A stretch of 64,000 bases of DNA, from contig ML664152.1 in NCBI GenBank assembly GCA_007570785.1, positions 7,851,269 through 7,915,268 of the forward strand, written 5' to 3'. The position numbers were made by a program, and so were the translations under genes. The notes below the pieces were generated by a model. It did not search any database, was not told the DNA's origin, and worked only from the letters and a program-made list of their open reading frames with translations. Positions 22,159 to 33,679 of the stretch are shown piece by piece. Source of the stretch: Antilocapra americana. Its lineage: Eukaryota > Chordata > Mammalia > Artiodactyla > Antilocapridae. The first letter of the stretch is position 1; every line of letters begins with the position of its first letter.

Positions 22159-22844
22159 TTTTTTTGTGTGTACAAAAGTGGAGATTTATTGAGACTTAGA
22201 GAAGAAATCAGGATCAAATGTAAAATTTAGAAAGCCAACAAACACTGAAAACGTTTTTAAAATATCCAGAAAAATAATAGCTTAATGTTGCTATTAACTT
22301 TCTAACACACCTACATAATACTTTTTTTTATTAAACATATTTTTTATTAGTTTTGCCAAACAATGACATGATATCACCATGGGTTCACATATGCTCCCCC
22401 TCCATAACCCCCCTCCCTCCTCCCTCCCCCCAGGAAATCTCGTTGCACCAGTCCCAAGCATCAATCCTGGGCCGGCTATTGCTTAGACATATGATAATTA
22501 ACATGTTTCAATGCCATTCTCCCATATCATCCCACCCTTTCCCTCATCCACAGAGGCCCTGAGTCTATTCTATACATCTGTGTTCCTTTTGCTGTCTCGC
22601 ATGCTGGGTTCTCGTTACCGTCTTCCTAAATTCCATATATATGCGTTAATATACTGTATTGTTGTTTTTGCTTCTGGCTTACTTCACTCTGGATAATGGG
22701 CTCCAGTTTTGTCCATCTGAGTAGAACTGCTTCAAATGAATTTTTCCTTAATGCTGAGTAATATTCCATTGTGTATATGTACCACAGCTTTCTTATCCAT
22801 TCATCAGTTGATGGGCATCTAGGTTGGTTCCATGTCCTGGCTAT
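22159..22844 (-). mobile_element. L1 with probable 3' transduction and 15-bp TSD
   Basis: The exact 15-mer TAGCCTTAGGATTTT flanks the block at 22144-22158 and 22845-22859. Read on the minus strand, the insertion has an L1 ORF2 C-terminus and 3' UTR (22844 down to about 22330) and an A-run with AATAAA (22327-22332 complement). About 155 bp of non-L1 sequence follows (22321-22166), with its own AATAAA (22185-22190 complement), then a terminal A-run about 20 nt further (T-run 22155-22165). One target-site pair around both parts means they integrated together. Confidence 0.88.
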
Positions 22845-22859
22845 TAGCCTTAGGATTTT

Positions 22860-23376
22860 AATATTTCCCTCAGCTTGCCAATAATGCCATTTCTATATAT
22901 TCTATCCTTCTTGCCTGATCTCCCTACTAGTGTTTTCTTTAAAAGTAGAAATTCCCAGGAAAAATGCTTATATTTGTCCCCTCCACTGTGTCCACAAAAA
23001 CTTTATGTGGATAATAGAGTCTGGTAGCCAAGGCATCTTACTTTGCTTTTGGTCCTAAATACCCTTATTTATGATAATGATTCATGCCTCTGAATGTAAA
23101 GACTTTAGAAGAGGTCATTTATTCTTGTTTCATGGTTTTATTCTTACAGTTTCAAAAAGTGGTTGCAAATAGAGCCATCCCTCCTTTCCTCCACTGGTTT
23201 AATGGCTGAGTATTTATTACATTCTACTAGGTGCATTCAGGAAGCCTGGATTCCACTCTGGACTCCATGATAGCTTTGTTAGTGTTAATAGAATACATAT
23301 CTCTGGGAAACACGTGGGGGTCCTAGACTCATTATAATTTTAATGACCAACAGGACCTGATTTTTGCTTGTTTCAG
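22860..23376 (+). other. NEK11: NEK11 intron upstream of the 23377 exon
   Basis: No recognised repeat. The last bases before the exon are pyrimidine-rich and end TTTTTGCTTGTTTCAG, a good splice acceptor. I could not find the preceding coding exon in this window. Confidence 0.6.
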
Positions 23377-23540
23377 AGATCCCAGAAGACCCACTTGTGG
23401 CTGAAGAGTATTATGCTGATGTATTTGATTCCTGTTCTGAAGACAGTGAGGAGAGTGAGGAAGAAAAAACAGTATTCTCAATCAGAGATGAAGAAGTTGA
23501 GGAGGAAGGACCCCAGCCTGTTTACAGGACAAACCAGCAG
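23377..23540 (+). CDS. NEK11: NEK11 internal coding exon (acidic C-terminal tail)
   Basis: NEK11 is a NIMA-related Ser/Thr kinase of the DNA-damage and replication checkpoint; it is reported to act downstream of CHK1 and to phosphorylate CDC25A. This exon encodes part of the regulatory tail, after the kinase domain. The exon is 164 nt. It follows the acceptor TTGTTTCAG, begins in phase 1 (the first codon is completed by a base from the previous exon) and ends in phase 0 at CAG before the donor GTAAAC. The peptide begins EIPEDPLVAEEYYADVFDSC, runs through a Ser/Glu-rich acidic stretch and ends PVYRTNQQ. I recognise the start and end as conserved NEK11 sequence, by recall at roughly residues 466-520 of the 645-residue human protein. 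The acidic middle differs clearly from the human sequence I remember. Open frame beyond 23540 is intron read-through. Confidence 0.88.
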
Positions 23541-25110
23541 GTAAACGTTGCTGCCAGCAGAAGCAGTGGAGCTGTCCAAGGTGCTGACCAGGCTGTGCCT
23601 TCCCAGGAAGAGTCAAGGCCGTCTTAGAACCCAAGTAGGAGAACTAAGGTTTGTTATACAGGCTCTACATGATGTGTCTTGATTTCCAAGGCCCAGGGGC
23701 AGGCAGGGCCCCATGGGATTGTGCTAATCTGCATATGTTGATGAGGAAAGGGCTGGAGCACTCAGTACTGATTCAGGTGAGAGGATGATACACACCACAC
23801 TGTTCATACACTGAGGAGCAACCCACATATAGCTGCCGAATAAACATTTCACATGTCTCTTTGGAAGAGAGAAGAGGATACTTAAAATTATACTGTTCTG
23901 CCTGGTAATCAGGTTTGTGAGTCATGTCCCAGTGCATTAATTAGCTCTGGGGTTGATGTCCAGAGATCTTGGGCTTAGGAGATGATCTTCCTGGTCACTC
24001 CAGCCCTTAAAATTCCCCCCTTACATACAGTGCTGGATTCTCTGAGTCCACGACCTTGCCATAGATTCTGTTAACAATAACAATATTTGTTTCATCTGGG
24101 TCAGGCACCAAGAAACAGCCCTGTGTGTGATTTCACTGTTGGTTGCCTGCAGGAGAGAGGAAAAGCAAGAGTTGTGTGAAGAAAAAGCAGATGACTCTGG
24201 ACAATTTTCAATTTATACTGGATTTTCTTCTTAGGCCATAATCTGATAATCTTCCTAGTCCTAACTTTCATAAGGTACAGAAGCTTTTTACTAACTGGAA
24301 ATATTAAGTAGTAAGATAACAGTCAATCAAAGGGCATCTGTGTTAATAGAGACTTAATTCAGGAGGATTAACTGAAGGTTGTCCACAATCCATTCAATCC
24401 TTTTTAATGAAGACTAGGCAATTCAGTAAGAAATGTTCTCAAGTTCTCTATAAGAAAAAGAAAGAGGCAGGGAGAAGGGGATAAAAGGGAGTGGTGTAGA
24501 GCTGAGCAGAGAAAGGAATGAGAAAGAGAGAAAGGATGAGAGAAGTTGAGAGATAAATACATGAAGAGAGAAACAAATAAATATTGAGAAAAACAGAGTC
24601 TGGACAGTGAGGATTCAGCATACCAAAATAAAAACACTTCCCTTACACCGTTTCCCTATTTTCTCCAGTGGACTTGTAAACAGAAGTACCTCCTACCACA
24701 AATTGAAAATATAATCTCCACTGTGTACCTCCGTCCTAAACAGCAGAGACAAATATTGTGACAGTATTACAGAAACTTCATTCTGTGCCTGTGGTTGCAA
24801 AGCACACAATATGCAAAATACAGCTCCTGTTTCTGTCCAAAGCATCAAGTGGTAAAGTTTTAGCTACTAACATTATCACTTTAAAATATTTTCAATAAAA
24901 TAAAGCCGATTTCAGAAAACCAGAGGAATCCCTTGCAGGTCATGTGACCTTGTGTGAGTTACTAAACCCTAATGCGCCTTGCTTTGGTTTCCCAATCTAA
25001 TGAAGTAGTCACTAATGAGATATTAGCTGTTATTAAGATAAAGCTATGTAGCCATTTTGTGGCTTTTTTATGATACTTCCAGAACTCATTAATTCTAAAG
25101 TGAGAGTTTA
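23541..25110. other. NEK11: NEK11 intron, single-copy
   Basis: About 1.6 kb without a recognised repeat except a purine-rich tract at about 24440-24600 (GA-rich plus strand, potential polypurine strand). No further exon seen. Confidence 0.55.
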
Positions 25111-25111
25111 T

Positions 25112-25153
25112 GAGACTTCCCTCATGGTCCAGTGGTTAAGAATCTGCCTTCCA
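25112..25153 (+). mobile_element. CHR-type SINE head, truncated by an L1
   Basis: Only the tRNA-like head is present: GACTTCCCTCATGGTCCAGT, then GGTTAAGAATCTGCCTTCCA. It stops where L1 5' sequence begins. The rest of the SINE is not found on the far side of the L1. Confidence 0.65.
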
Positions 25154-27058
25154 GAGTCCAGTTAAAGATGGTGGAGTAGAAGGACGTGCACTCATCTCCT
25201 CCTGAGAGAGCACCAAAATTGCAGCTAGCTGTTGAACAACCATCAACAGGAGGACACTGGAATCCAAGAAAAAAAAAGACACCCCACATCCAAAGACAAA
25301 GAAGAAGCTGCAGCGAGACAGCAAGACAGGAAGGAGTCTATCACAATAAAATCAAATCTCATACTCACTTGTTGGGCGACCCACAAACTGGAGAACAATA
25401 ACACCAAAGAAGTTCTCCCACTATTGTGAAAGTTCTGAATGCCATGTCAGGCTTCCCAGCCAAAGGGACCGGGAATCCCCAGGGAATCTAGCCTTGAGAG
25501 CCAGCAGGATTTGATTATAGGCCTTCCAGAGGACTGAGGGAAACAGAGACTCCAGTCTTGATGGGAACAAACAAAAATTTGCATGCACCAAGACCCAGAG
25601 GAGAGGAGCAGTGACCCCACAGGAGACTGAACCAAAACTAACTGCTAGTGTTGGAGGGCTGCCTATGGAGGCGTGCATCGGCATGGGCTCACCATAGGGA
25701 TGGGGGCCCTGGAAGGTCCCTCTTGGCATAAACCCTCTTGGAATTCACCATTAACCCTATCATGCAGCCGGTAGACCCCAGGACTGGGTCACCTCAGGCC
25801 AAACAACTGCTATTTAAGGAGTACAACCCCACCCATCAGCAGATAATTGGATTTAAGTTTAACTCAGCAAAGCCCTGCCCACCAGAGCAAGACCCAGTTT
25901 TCCCATCACCAGTCCCTCCCATCAAGAAACATAACAGGCCTCTTAGTCTCATCCATCAGAGAGCAGATAGAAGAAGCAAGAAGAAGCACAGTTTCACAGT
26001 GGTTAAAACAAAAACCATATCACAGAAAGTTATGTACCAGATGAAGGAACAAGATAAAACCCCAGAAAAACAACTAAATGAAGTGGAGATAGGCAGCCTT
26101 TCAGAAAAATAATTCAGATAATGATAGTGAAGATGATCTAGGATCTCAGGAAAAGAATGGAAGCAAAGATTGAAAAGATGCAAAAAATGTTTACCAAAGA
26201 TCTAGAAGAACTAAAGAACAAACAGATGAATAATACACTAGAAGGAATCCATGGCAGAATAACTGAGGCAGAAGAATGGGAAAATGACCTGGAGGACAGG
26301 ATGGTGGAAATCACTGCCACAGAACAGAGTGTAGAAAAAAGAGTGGAAAAGAAAAAATGAAGACAGCCTAAGAGACGTCTGGGACAACATTAAACACACC
26401 AACATTTGCATTATAGGAGTCCCAGAAGGAGAAGGAAGAGAGCAAGGACCTGAGAAAATATTTGAAGAGATAATGGCTGAAAAATTCCTGACTATGGGAA
26501 AGGAAATAGTCAACCAAGTCCAGAAAGCACTGAGAGTCTCAGGCAGGATAAACCCAAGGAGGAACAGACCAAGACACAGTAATAAAACTGACAAAAATAC
26601 AGATAAAATATTAAAAGCAACAAGGTAAAAATGATAAATAACATACAAGGGAGCTCCCATCAGGCTATCAGCTGATTTCTCAACAGAAACTCTGCAAACC
26701 AGAAAGGAATGGCATGATACATTTAAAATGATGAAAAGGAAGAACCTACAACCAAGAATACTCTACCCAGTAAGACTCTCCTTCAGAGCTGATGGAGCCA
26801 TCAAAAGCTTTCCAGACAAGCAAAAGTTAAGAGAATTCCATACTACCAAACCAGCTGTACAACAAATGCTAAAGGAACTTCTCTAGGCAGGAAACACAAG
26901 AGAAGGGAAAGCCATACAGAAAATAAACTCAAAACAATTAAGAAAACAGTAATAGGATCATATATATAGATAATTGCCTTAAATTTAAATGGATTAAATG
27001 CACCAACCAAAAGACATAGACTGGCTGGGTGGATGAAAACATGTCCGCTTACCACATC
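25154..27058 (+). mobile_element. L1 5' half: 5' UTR, ORF1, start of ORF2
   Basis: Starts at a typical ruminant L1 5' end (AAGATGGTGGAGTAGAAGGA). The 5' UTR runs to about 26030 and ORF1 remnants to about 26880. The ORF2 start region (AATTGCCTTAAATTTAAATG, CACCAACCAAAAGACATAGA) breaks off near 27058. The endonuclease body, RT, 3' UTR and poly-A are missing, opposite to the usual 5' truncation. Confidence 0.85.
26032..26884 (+). pseudogene. L1 ORF1 relic
   Basis: ORF1 encodes the trimeric RNA-binding chaperone of L1. It starts around MYQMKEQDKTPEKQLNEVEI (26032 onward) and hits a stop at 26110-26112. Coiled-coil coding continues in another frame (26157-26360: KIEKMQKMFTKDLEELKNKQ, then ITEAEEWENDLEDRMVEI) and is again interrupted. 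Later fragments resemble the C-terminal domain (FPDKQKLREF-like text near 26812-26840, ending with an LKELL-like stop near 26884). Multiple breaks, not functional. Confidence 0.8.
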
Positions 27059-27059
27059 A

Positions 27060-27163
27060 CTCTGCTTGACACCCCCAAATTGAATATAATTATTTTATAG
27101 TTACATTAATCATATTCCCATATGGCTTGTAATTGTAATCATCTTTTATTGCTTGTCTCCCTA
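27060..27163. other. Short unassigned A/T-rich spacer
   Basis: Lies between the broken L1 and a BovB copy. No repeat recognised. Confidence 0.4.
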
Positions 27164-27164
27164 T

Positions 27165-28124
27165 TGATTGTGAAATCACAATCTGTGTGGATCACAACAG
27201 ATGGTAAAAAAATTCTCAAAGAGATGAGAATACTGATCACCTTACCTGCCTCCTGAGAAATCTGTATGGAGGTCAGGAGGCAACAGTTAGTACTGAACAT
27301 AGAACAACAGACTGGTTTCAAGTCAGGAAAGGAGTACATCAAGGCTGTATATTGTCACCCTGCTTATTTAACTTATATGCAGATTACATCGTGCAAAATG
27401 CCAGGCTGGTTGAAGCACAAGCTGGAATCAAGATTGTGGGAGAAATATCAATAAATTTAGATATGCAGATGACACCACCCTTATGCACAAAAGTAAAGAA
27501 GAACTAAAGAGCCTCTTGACGAAAGTGAAAGAGGACAGTGATAAAGTTGGCTTAAAACTCAACATTCAGAAAACAAAGATCATGGCATCCAGTCTCATCA
27601 CTTCATGCTTGCTCATTGGAAGAAAAGTTATGACCACCCTAGACAGCATATTAAAAAGCAGAGACATTTTTTGCAAACAAAGGTCCATCTAATCAGGCCA
27701 TGGTTTTTCCAGTAGTCATGTATGGATGTGAGAGTTTGACCATAAAGAAAGCTGAATGCCAAAGACTGATGCTTTTGAACTGTAGTGTTAGAGAAGACTC
27801 TTGAGAGTCGCTTGGACTGCAAGGAGATTCAAAGGAAACCAGTCCTGAATATTCATTGGAAGAACTGATGCTGAAGCTGAAACTCCAATATTTTGGCCAC
27901 CTGATGTGAAGAACTGACCCATTAGAAAAGACCCTGATGCTGGGAAAGATTGAGGGCAGGAGGAGAAGGGACAACACAAGATGAGATGGTTGGATGGCAT
28001 CACCGACTTGATGGACATGAGTGAGCAAGCTCTGGGAGTTGGTGATGGACAGAGAAGCCTGGCATCCTACAGTCCATGGGGTTGCAAAGAGTCAGACACA
28101 ACTGAGCGACTGAACTGAACTGAT
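27165..28124 (+). mobile_element. BovB LINE, RT to 3' end
   Basis: Starts at TGTGTGGATCACAACAGATG in the RT region. It passes LRNLYGGQEATVS-like text, YADDTTLMHKSKEELKSLLT (about 27462-27520) and KLNIQKTKIMASS, has a deletion in the FLGSK region, and continues to the 3' end GAGTCAGACACAACTGAGCG with a (TGAAC)n-like tail at 28110-28124. Frames are broken. Confidence 0.88.
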
Positions 28125-28204
28125 TTTGAAAATTGGTAAACATCTTTTACTATTGTGATTATGTAACTGTTACTCACTAAATATCATTGTATTTGTCAGA
28201 ATTG

Positions 28205-30835
28205 ATAAAAGCATCAATTCTTCAGCACTCAGCTTTCTTTATACTCCAGCTCTCACACTCATGACTACTGGAAAAACCATAGCCTTGACTGGTTGGACCT
28301 TTGTTGGCAAAGTAATTCTTCAGCTTTTTTTCTAGGTTTATTTCTTCCAAGGAGCAAGTGTCTTTTAACTTCATGGCTACAGTCACCATCTGCAGTGATT
28401 TTGGAGCCCCCCAAAATAAAGTCTGCCACTGTTTCTGCTGTTTCCCCATCTGTTTGCCATGAAGTGATGGGACTGGATGTGATGGATGATCTTTGTTTTC
28501 TGAATGCTGAGCTTTAATTCTGCTTTTTCACTCTCATTTTGTACTGTCATCAAGAGGCTCTTTAGCTCTTCTTCACTTTCTACCAAAAGGGTGGTGTCAT
28601 CTGCATATCTGAGATTATTGATATTTCTTCCAGCAATCTTGATTCCAGCTTGTGCTTCATCCAGCCCAGCGTTTCTCATGGTGTTTTCTGTATATAAGTT
28701 AAATAAGCAGGGTGACAGTGTACAGCCTTGATGTACTCCTTTCCCAATTTGGAACCAGTCTGTTGTTCCATATCCATTTTTAACTGTTGCTTCCTGACCT
28801 GCATACAGGTTTCTCAGGAGGCAGGTCAGGTGGTCTGGTATTCTCGTGTCTTGAAGAATTTTCCACATTTGTGATGATCCACACAGTTAAAGGCTTTGGC
28901 ATAGTCAATAAAGCAGAAGTAGATGTTTTTCTGGAACTCTCTTGTTTTTTTTATGATTCAACGAATATTGGCAATTTGATCTCTGGTTCCTCTGCCTTTT
29001 CTAAAACCAGCTTGAACATCTGGAATTTCATGGTTCACATATTGTTGAAGCCTGGCTTGGAGAATTTTGAGCATTACTTTGCTAGCATGTGATGTGAGTG
29101 CAATTGTGTGGTAGTTTGAGCATTCTTTAGCATTGCCTTTCTTTGTGGTTGGAATGAAAACTGGCCACAGTGGTTCTGTAGCCATTGCTGTGTTTTCCAC
29201 ATTTACATATTGAGTGCAGCACTTTTACAGCATCGTCTTTTAGGATTTGAAATAGCTCAACTGGAATTCCATCACCTGCACTAACTTTGTTCATAGTGAT
29301 GCTTCCTAAGGCTCAATTGACTTCACATTCCAGGATGTCTGGCTCTAAGTGAGTGTCACACCATCGTGAAGTTGTTTTTTTTTTTCTTTTAAATAGTTCC
29401 TCCATGTATTCTTGCCACCTCTTCTTAATATCTTTTGCTTCTGTTAGGTCCATACCATTTCTGTCCTTTTTTGAGCCCATCTTTCATGAAATGTTCCCTT
29501 GGTATCTCTAATTTTCTTAAAGGGATCTCTAGGCTTTTCCATACTGTTGTTTTCCTCCATTTCTTTGCACTGATCACTGAGGAAGGCTTTCTTATCTCTC
29601 TTTGCTATTCTTTGGAACTCTGCATTCAGATGTGTATATCTTTCCTTTTCTCCTTTGCTTTTTGCTTCTCTCTTTTCACAGCTATTTGTAAGGCTTCCTC
29701 AGACAGCCATTTTGCCTTTTTGCATTTCTTTTTCTTGGGGATGGTCTTGATCCCTGTCTCCCTTACCATATCGTGATCCTCCGACCATAGGTCATCAGGC
29801 ACTCTGTCTATCAGATCTAGTCCCTTAAATCCATTTCTCACTTCCACTGGATAATCAAAAGGAATTTTATTTAGATCATACCTGAATGGTTTAGTGATTT
29901 GCCCTACATTCTTCAATTTAAGCCTGAATTTGGCAATAAGAAGTTCATCATCTGAACCACAGTCCACTCCCAGTCTTGTTTCTGCTGACTGTATAGAGCT
30001 TCTCCATCTCTGGCTGCAAAGAATATAATCAATCTGATTTTAGTGTTGACCATCTGATGATGTCCATGTGTAGAGTCTTTTCTTGTGTTGTTGGGAGAGA
30101 GTATTTGCTATAACCAGTGCGTTCTCTTGGCAAAACTCTGTTAACCTTTTCCCTGCTTCATTATGTACTCCAAGGCCAAATTTGCCTGTTACTCCAGGGT
30201 TTCTTGACTTCCTACTTTTGCATTTCAGTCCTCTATAATGAAAAGGATATCTTTTTTGTGTGTTAGTTCTAGAGGGTCTTATAGGTATTCATAGAACCAT
30301 TCCACTTCAGCTTCTTCAGCATTACTGGTTGGGGCATAGACTTGGATTACCATGATATTGAACAGTTTGCCTTGGAAACGAACAGAGATCATTCTGTCAT
30401 TTTTGAGATTGCATCCAAGTACTGCATTTTAGACTCTTTTGTTGATTATGAGGGCGACTCCATTTCTTCTAAGGGATTCTTGCCTGCAGTAGTAGATATA
30501 ATGATCATCTGAGTTAAATTCACCCATTCTAGTCCATTTTAGTTCACTGATTCCTAAAATGTCAATGTTCATTTTTGCCATCTCCTGTTTGACCATTTCC
30601 AATTTGCCTTGATTCATGGACCTAATAATCTAGGTTCCTATGCAATATTGCTCTTTCAGCATCAGACCTTGCTTCCATCACCAGTCACATCCACAACTGG
30701 GTGTTGTTTTTGCTTTGGCTCCATCTCTTCTTTCTTTCTGGAGTTATTTCTCCACTGATCTCCAGTAGCATATTGGGCAGCTACTAGCCTGGGGAGTTCA
30801 ACTTTCAGTGCCATATCTTGATTGGTCAACAGAAA
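28205..30835 (-). mobile_element. BovB LINE, nearly full 5' part, 3' end missing
   Basis: The longest BovB in the window, read on the minus strand. From about 30835 it covers the 5' region, the endonuclease start (30617: MNQGKLEMVKQEMAKMNIDI, then LGISELKWT), a central region (29967-29626), the RT core (28868-28383: LLRNLYAGQEATV, GVHQGCTLSPCLFN, NNLRYADDTTL) and part of the C-terminus. It stops near 28205 within the KKAE-coding region, without the 3' end. The catalytic YADD is kept but several stops and frameshifts separate the blocks. Confidence 0.88.
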
Positions 30836-31330
30836 AATAATAGAACTTTGTATCACCAAAACTAGGATCTAAAAGAAAAACCTGTAATCACTTTTTAAAA
30901 CCCATATCAAGAATAATCAAGCATATCAGAATTATCTTGAAAATTTTTGAAAACTACAAATGCTTAGGTATTGCTTTTTTCCCCCTAGAGCTCCAGATAT
31001 GTTTCCAATGAGCAGTTATGTTTAAAAATAGCTGAACTGTATGATGATCTTGAACTTTTATCCAGTTTGTTTCAGTTTTTCTATTTCATAGTCAGTGTTC
31101 CCATTTCATTTAGTTTATGTTATCCAATTTCTCCATTTCTTTTTTATTGATGTTCTTTCTCAAGCCATTATATAAAGTGTAGAAAAGCTTTTGCATACAT
31201 ATACCTATATATAATATATATAGTTTAGAAAACTTATGAAATTTTGCCTAACTAAAAAATTATGGCATTTTAATTCTACTTGTTTGACTTAGTATGAATA
31301 TAATGCTAGATTTCTAATTAAAAAACAGAT
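30836..31330. other. Unassigned A/T-rich intron
   Basis: About 490 bp. No gene or repeat I can name. It contains TATA-rich runs near 31200-31225. Confidence 0.45.
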
Positions 31331-31334
31331 ATGC

Positions 31335-31520
31335 AGCAACCATATCTGCAATGCAGGAGACCTGAGTTTGATCTGTGGGTCAGGAAGCTCTTCTGGAAAA
31401 GGATATGGCAACCCACTCCAGTATTCTTGCCTGGAGAATTCCATAGACAGAGGAGCCTGGCAGGTAGTCCATGGGGTCTCAAAGAGTCAGACACAACTGA
31501 AACTACTGAGCATCCATGCA
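31335..31520 (+). mobile_element. Bov-tA SINE, 5' shortened
   Basis: CTGCAATGCAGGAGACCTGA, GGCAACCCACTCCAGTATTC, GAGTCAGACACAACTGAAAC. Followed by a short GCAT repeat (CATGCATGCATGCAA). Confidence 0.85.
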
Positions 31521-31539
31521 TGCATGCAACAAGCAACAA

Positions 31540-31612
31540 AGATTTACTGTATAGCATAGGGAATTGTAGTCAATATCTTATAATGACTTACAATGGAGAA
31601 TAATTTCAAAAA
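31540..31612 (+). mobile_element. L1 3' end fragment
   Basis: TTTACTGTATAGCATAGGGA and AATTGTAGTCAATATCTTAT match the plus-strand 3' end of artiodactyl L1. A short stub of about 70 bp. Confidence 0.55.
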
Positions 31613-31619
31613 AACAAGC

Positions 31620-31850
31620 AAACAATCTGCCTTCCGTTGCGGGAGACTCGAGTTGGATCCCTGGTAGGGGAACTAAGATCCCACCTGCCACGGGGCAGCC
31701 AAACCCATGCACCACAGTAACTCAGCCCGTGAACCACAACTGGAGAGAAGCCTGTGCAGTGCAGTGAAAGACCCCCCATGACACAGTGAAGGTCCAAGTG
31801 CTGCAACTAAGACCCAACACACCCCAATACTGAATAATTTTTAAAATAAG
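31620..31850 (+). mobile_element. CHR-type SINE
   Basis: AATCTGCCTTCCGTTGCGGG, GGATCCCTGGTAGGGGAACT, AAGATCCCACCTGCCACGGG, then CTGCAACTAAGACCCAACAC and an A/T-rich tail. Same family as 1668-1976, opposite orientation. Confidence 0.75.
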
Positions 31851-31892
31851 GGGAGAGTTTACAACTGCAGTATAAAAAATATCCCTTCTTAT

Positions 31893-33565
31893 TTATTCAG
31901 TTCAGTTCAGTCTGTCAGTCATGTCCAACTCTTTGTGACCCCATGAAGTGCAGCACGCTAGGCCTCCCTGTCCATCACCAACTCCCAGGGTTCACCCAAA
32001 CTCATGTCCATTGAGTCGGTGATGCGATCCAGCCATCTCATCCTCTGTCATCCCCTTCACCTTCTGCCTTCAATCTTTCCCACCATAAGGGTCTTTTCAA
32101 TTGAGTCAGCTTTTCGCATGAGGTGGCCAAAGTATTGGAGCTTCAACTTCAATATCAGTCCTTCCAATGAGCACCCAGGACTGATTTCCTTTTAGGATGG
32201 ACTGGCTGGATCTCCTTGCAGTCCAAGGGACTCTCAAGAGTCTTCTCCAACACTACAGTTCAAAAGCATCAATTCTTCGGTGCTCAGCTTTCTTTATACT
32301 CCAACTCTCACATCCATACATGACTACTGGAAAAACCATAGCCTTGATTAGATGGACCTTTGTTGACAAAGTAATGTCTCTGCTTTTCAATATGCTGTCT
32401 AGGTTGGTCATAACCTTCCTTCCAAGGAGTAAGCGTCTTTTCACTTCATGGCTACAGTCACCATCTGCAGTGATTTTGGAGCCCCCCAAAATAAAGTCAG
32501 CCATGTTTCCACTGTTTCCCCATCTGTTTGCCATGAAGTGATAGGACTGGATGCGATGATCTTTGTTTTCTGAATGCTGAGCTTTAAGTCAGCTTTTTTA
32601 CTTTCCTCTTTCACTTTCATCAAGAGGCCTTTTAGTTCCTCTTCACTTTCTGCCATAAGGGTGGGGTCATCTGCATATCTGAGATTATTGATATTTCTCC
32701 CAGCAATCTTGATTCCAGCTTGTGCTTCTTCCAGCCTAACGTTTCTCATGATATTCTCTGCATATAAGTTAAATAAACAGGGTGACAGTATACAGCCTTG
32801 ATGTACTCCTTTCCCAATTTGGAACCAGTCTGTTGTTCCATGTCCATTTCTAACTGTTGCTTCCTGACCTGCATACAGATTTCTCAGGAGGCAGGTCAGA
32901 TGGTCTGGTATTCCCATCTCTTGAAGAATTTTCCACAGTTTATTGTGATCCATGCAGTCAAAGACTTTGGCGTAGTCAATAAAACAGAAATAGATGTTTT
33001 TCTGAAACTCTCTTGCTTTTTTGATGATCCAACAGATTTTGGCAATTTGTTCTCTGGTTCCTCTGCCTTTTCTAAAACCAGCTTGAACATCTTGAAGTTC
33101 ACAGTTCACGTATTGCTGAAGCCTGGCTTGGAGAATTTTGAGCATTATTTTACCAGCATGTGAGATGAGTACAGTTGTGCGGTACTCTGAGCATTCTTTG
33201 GTATTGCCTTTCTTTGGGATAGGAATGAAAACTGACCTTTTCCAGTCCTGTGGCCACTGCTGAGTTTTCCAAATTTTGCTGGCATATTGAGTGCAGCACT
33301 TTCACAGCATCATCTTTTTGGATTTGAAATAACTCAACTGGAATTCCATCACCTCCACTAGCTTTGTTCATAGTGATGCTTCCTAAGACCCACCTGACTT
33401 CACATTCCAGGATGTCTGGCTCTAGGTGAGTGATCACACCATCGTGGTTATCTGGGTTGTAAAGATGTTTTTTTGCACAGGTCTTCTGTGTATTCTTGTT
33501 ACCTCTTCTTAATATCTTTTGCTTCTGTTAGGTCCATACCATTTCTGTCCTTTATTGAGCCCATT
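31893..33565 (-). mobile_element. BovB LINE, RT to 3' end, well preserved
   Basis: The 3' end begins at 31893 (TTCAGTTCAGTTCAGTCTGT). On the minus strand a 234-codon open stretch (33145-32441) carries the RT core: QAGFRKGRGTREQIAKICWI, DYAKVFDCMDHNKLWKIL, TDWFQIGKGVHQGCILSPCL and LRYADDPTLMAESEEE. An upstream fragment lies at 33437-33150 (NKASGGDGIPVELFQ). The 5' part, including the endonuclease, is absent. Frameshifts near 32440 and 33150 break the frame. Confidence 0.92.
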
Positions 33566-33679
33566 AGGGCCAGTGATTAATACTCGGCAGTAATTTTGCT
33601 CTCTAGGCTACGCCTCTATAGCCTGTGGTATGATAGATTGTGACTGGTTGTAGATAATTATTGGCTTCTGTAAGGCTGC

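Noticed and set aside
23541..23627. Extension of the NEK11 open frame past the exon
   Set aside because: CAG before GTAAAC is a good donor, and the next NEK11 exon starts in the matching phase. The extra 28 codons are intron read-through.
24440..24600. GA-rich tract as a possible triplex or exon-enhancer block
   Set aside because: Purine-rich introns are common. No mirror symmetry or nearby splice site was seen.
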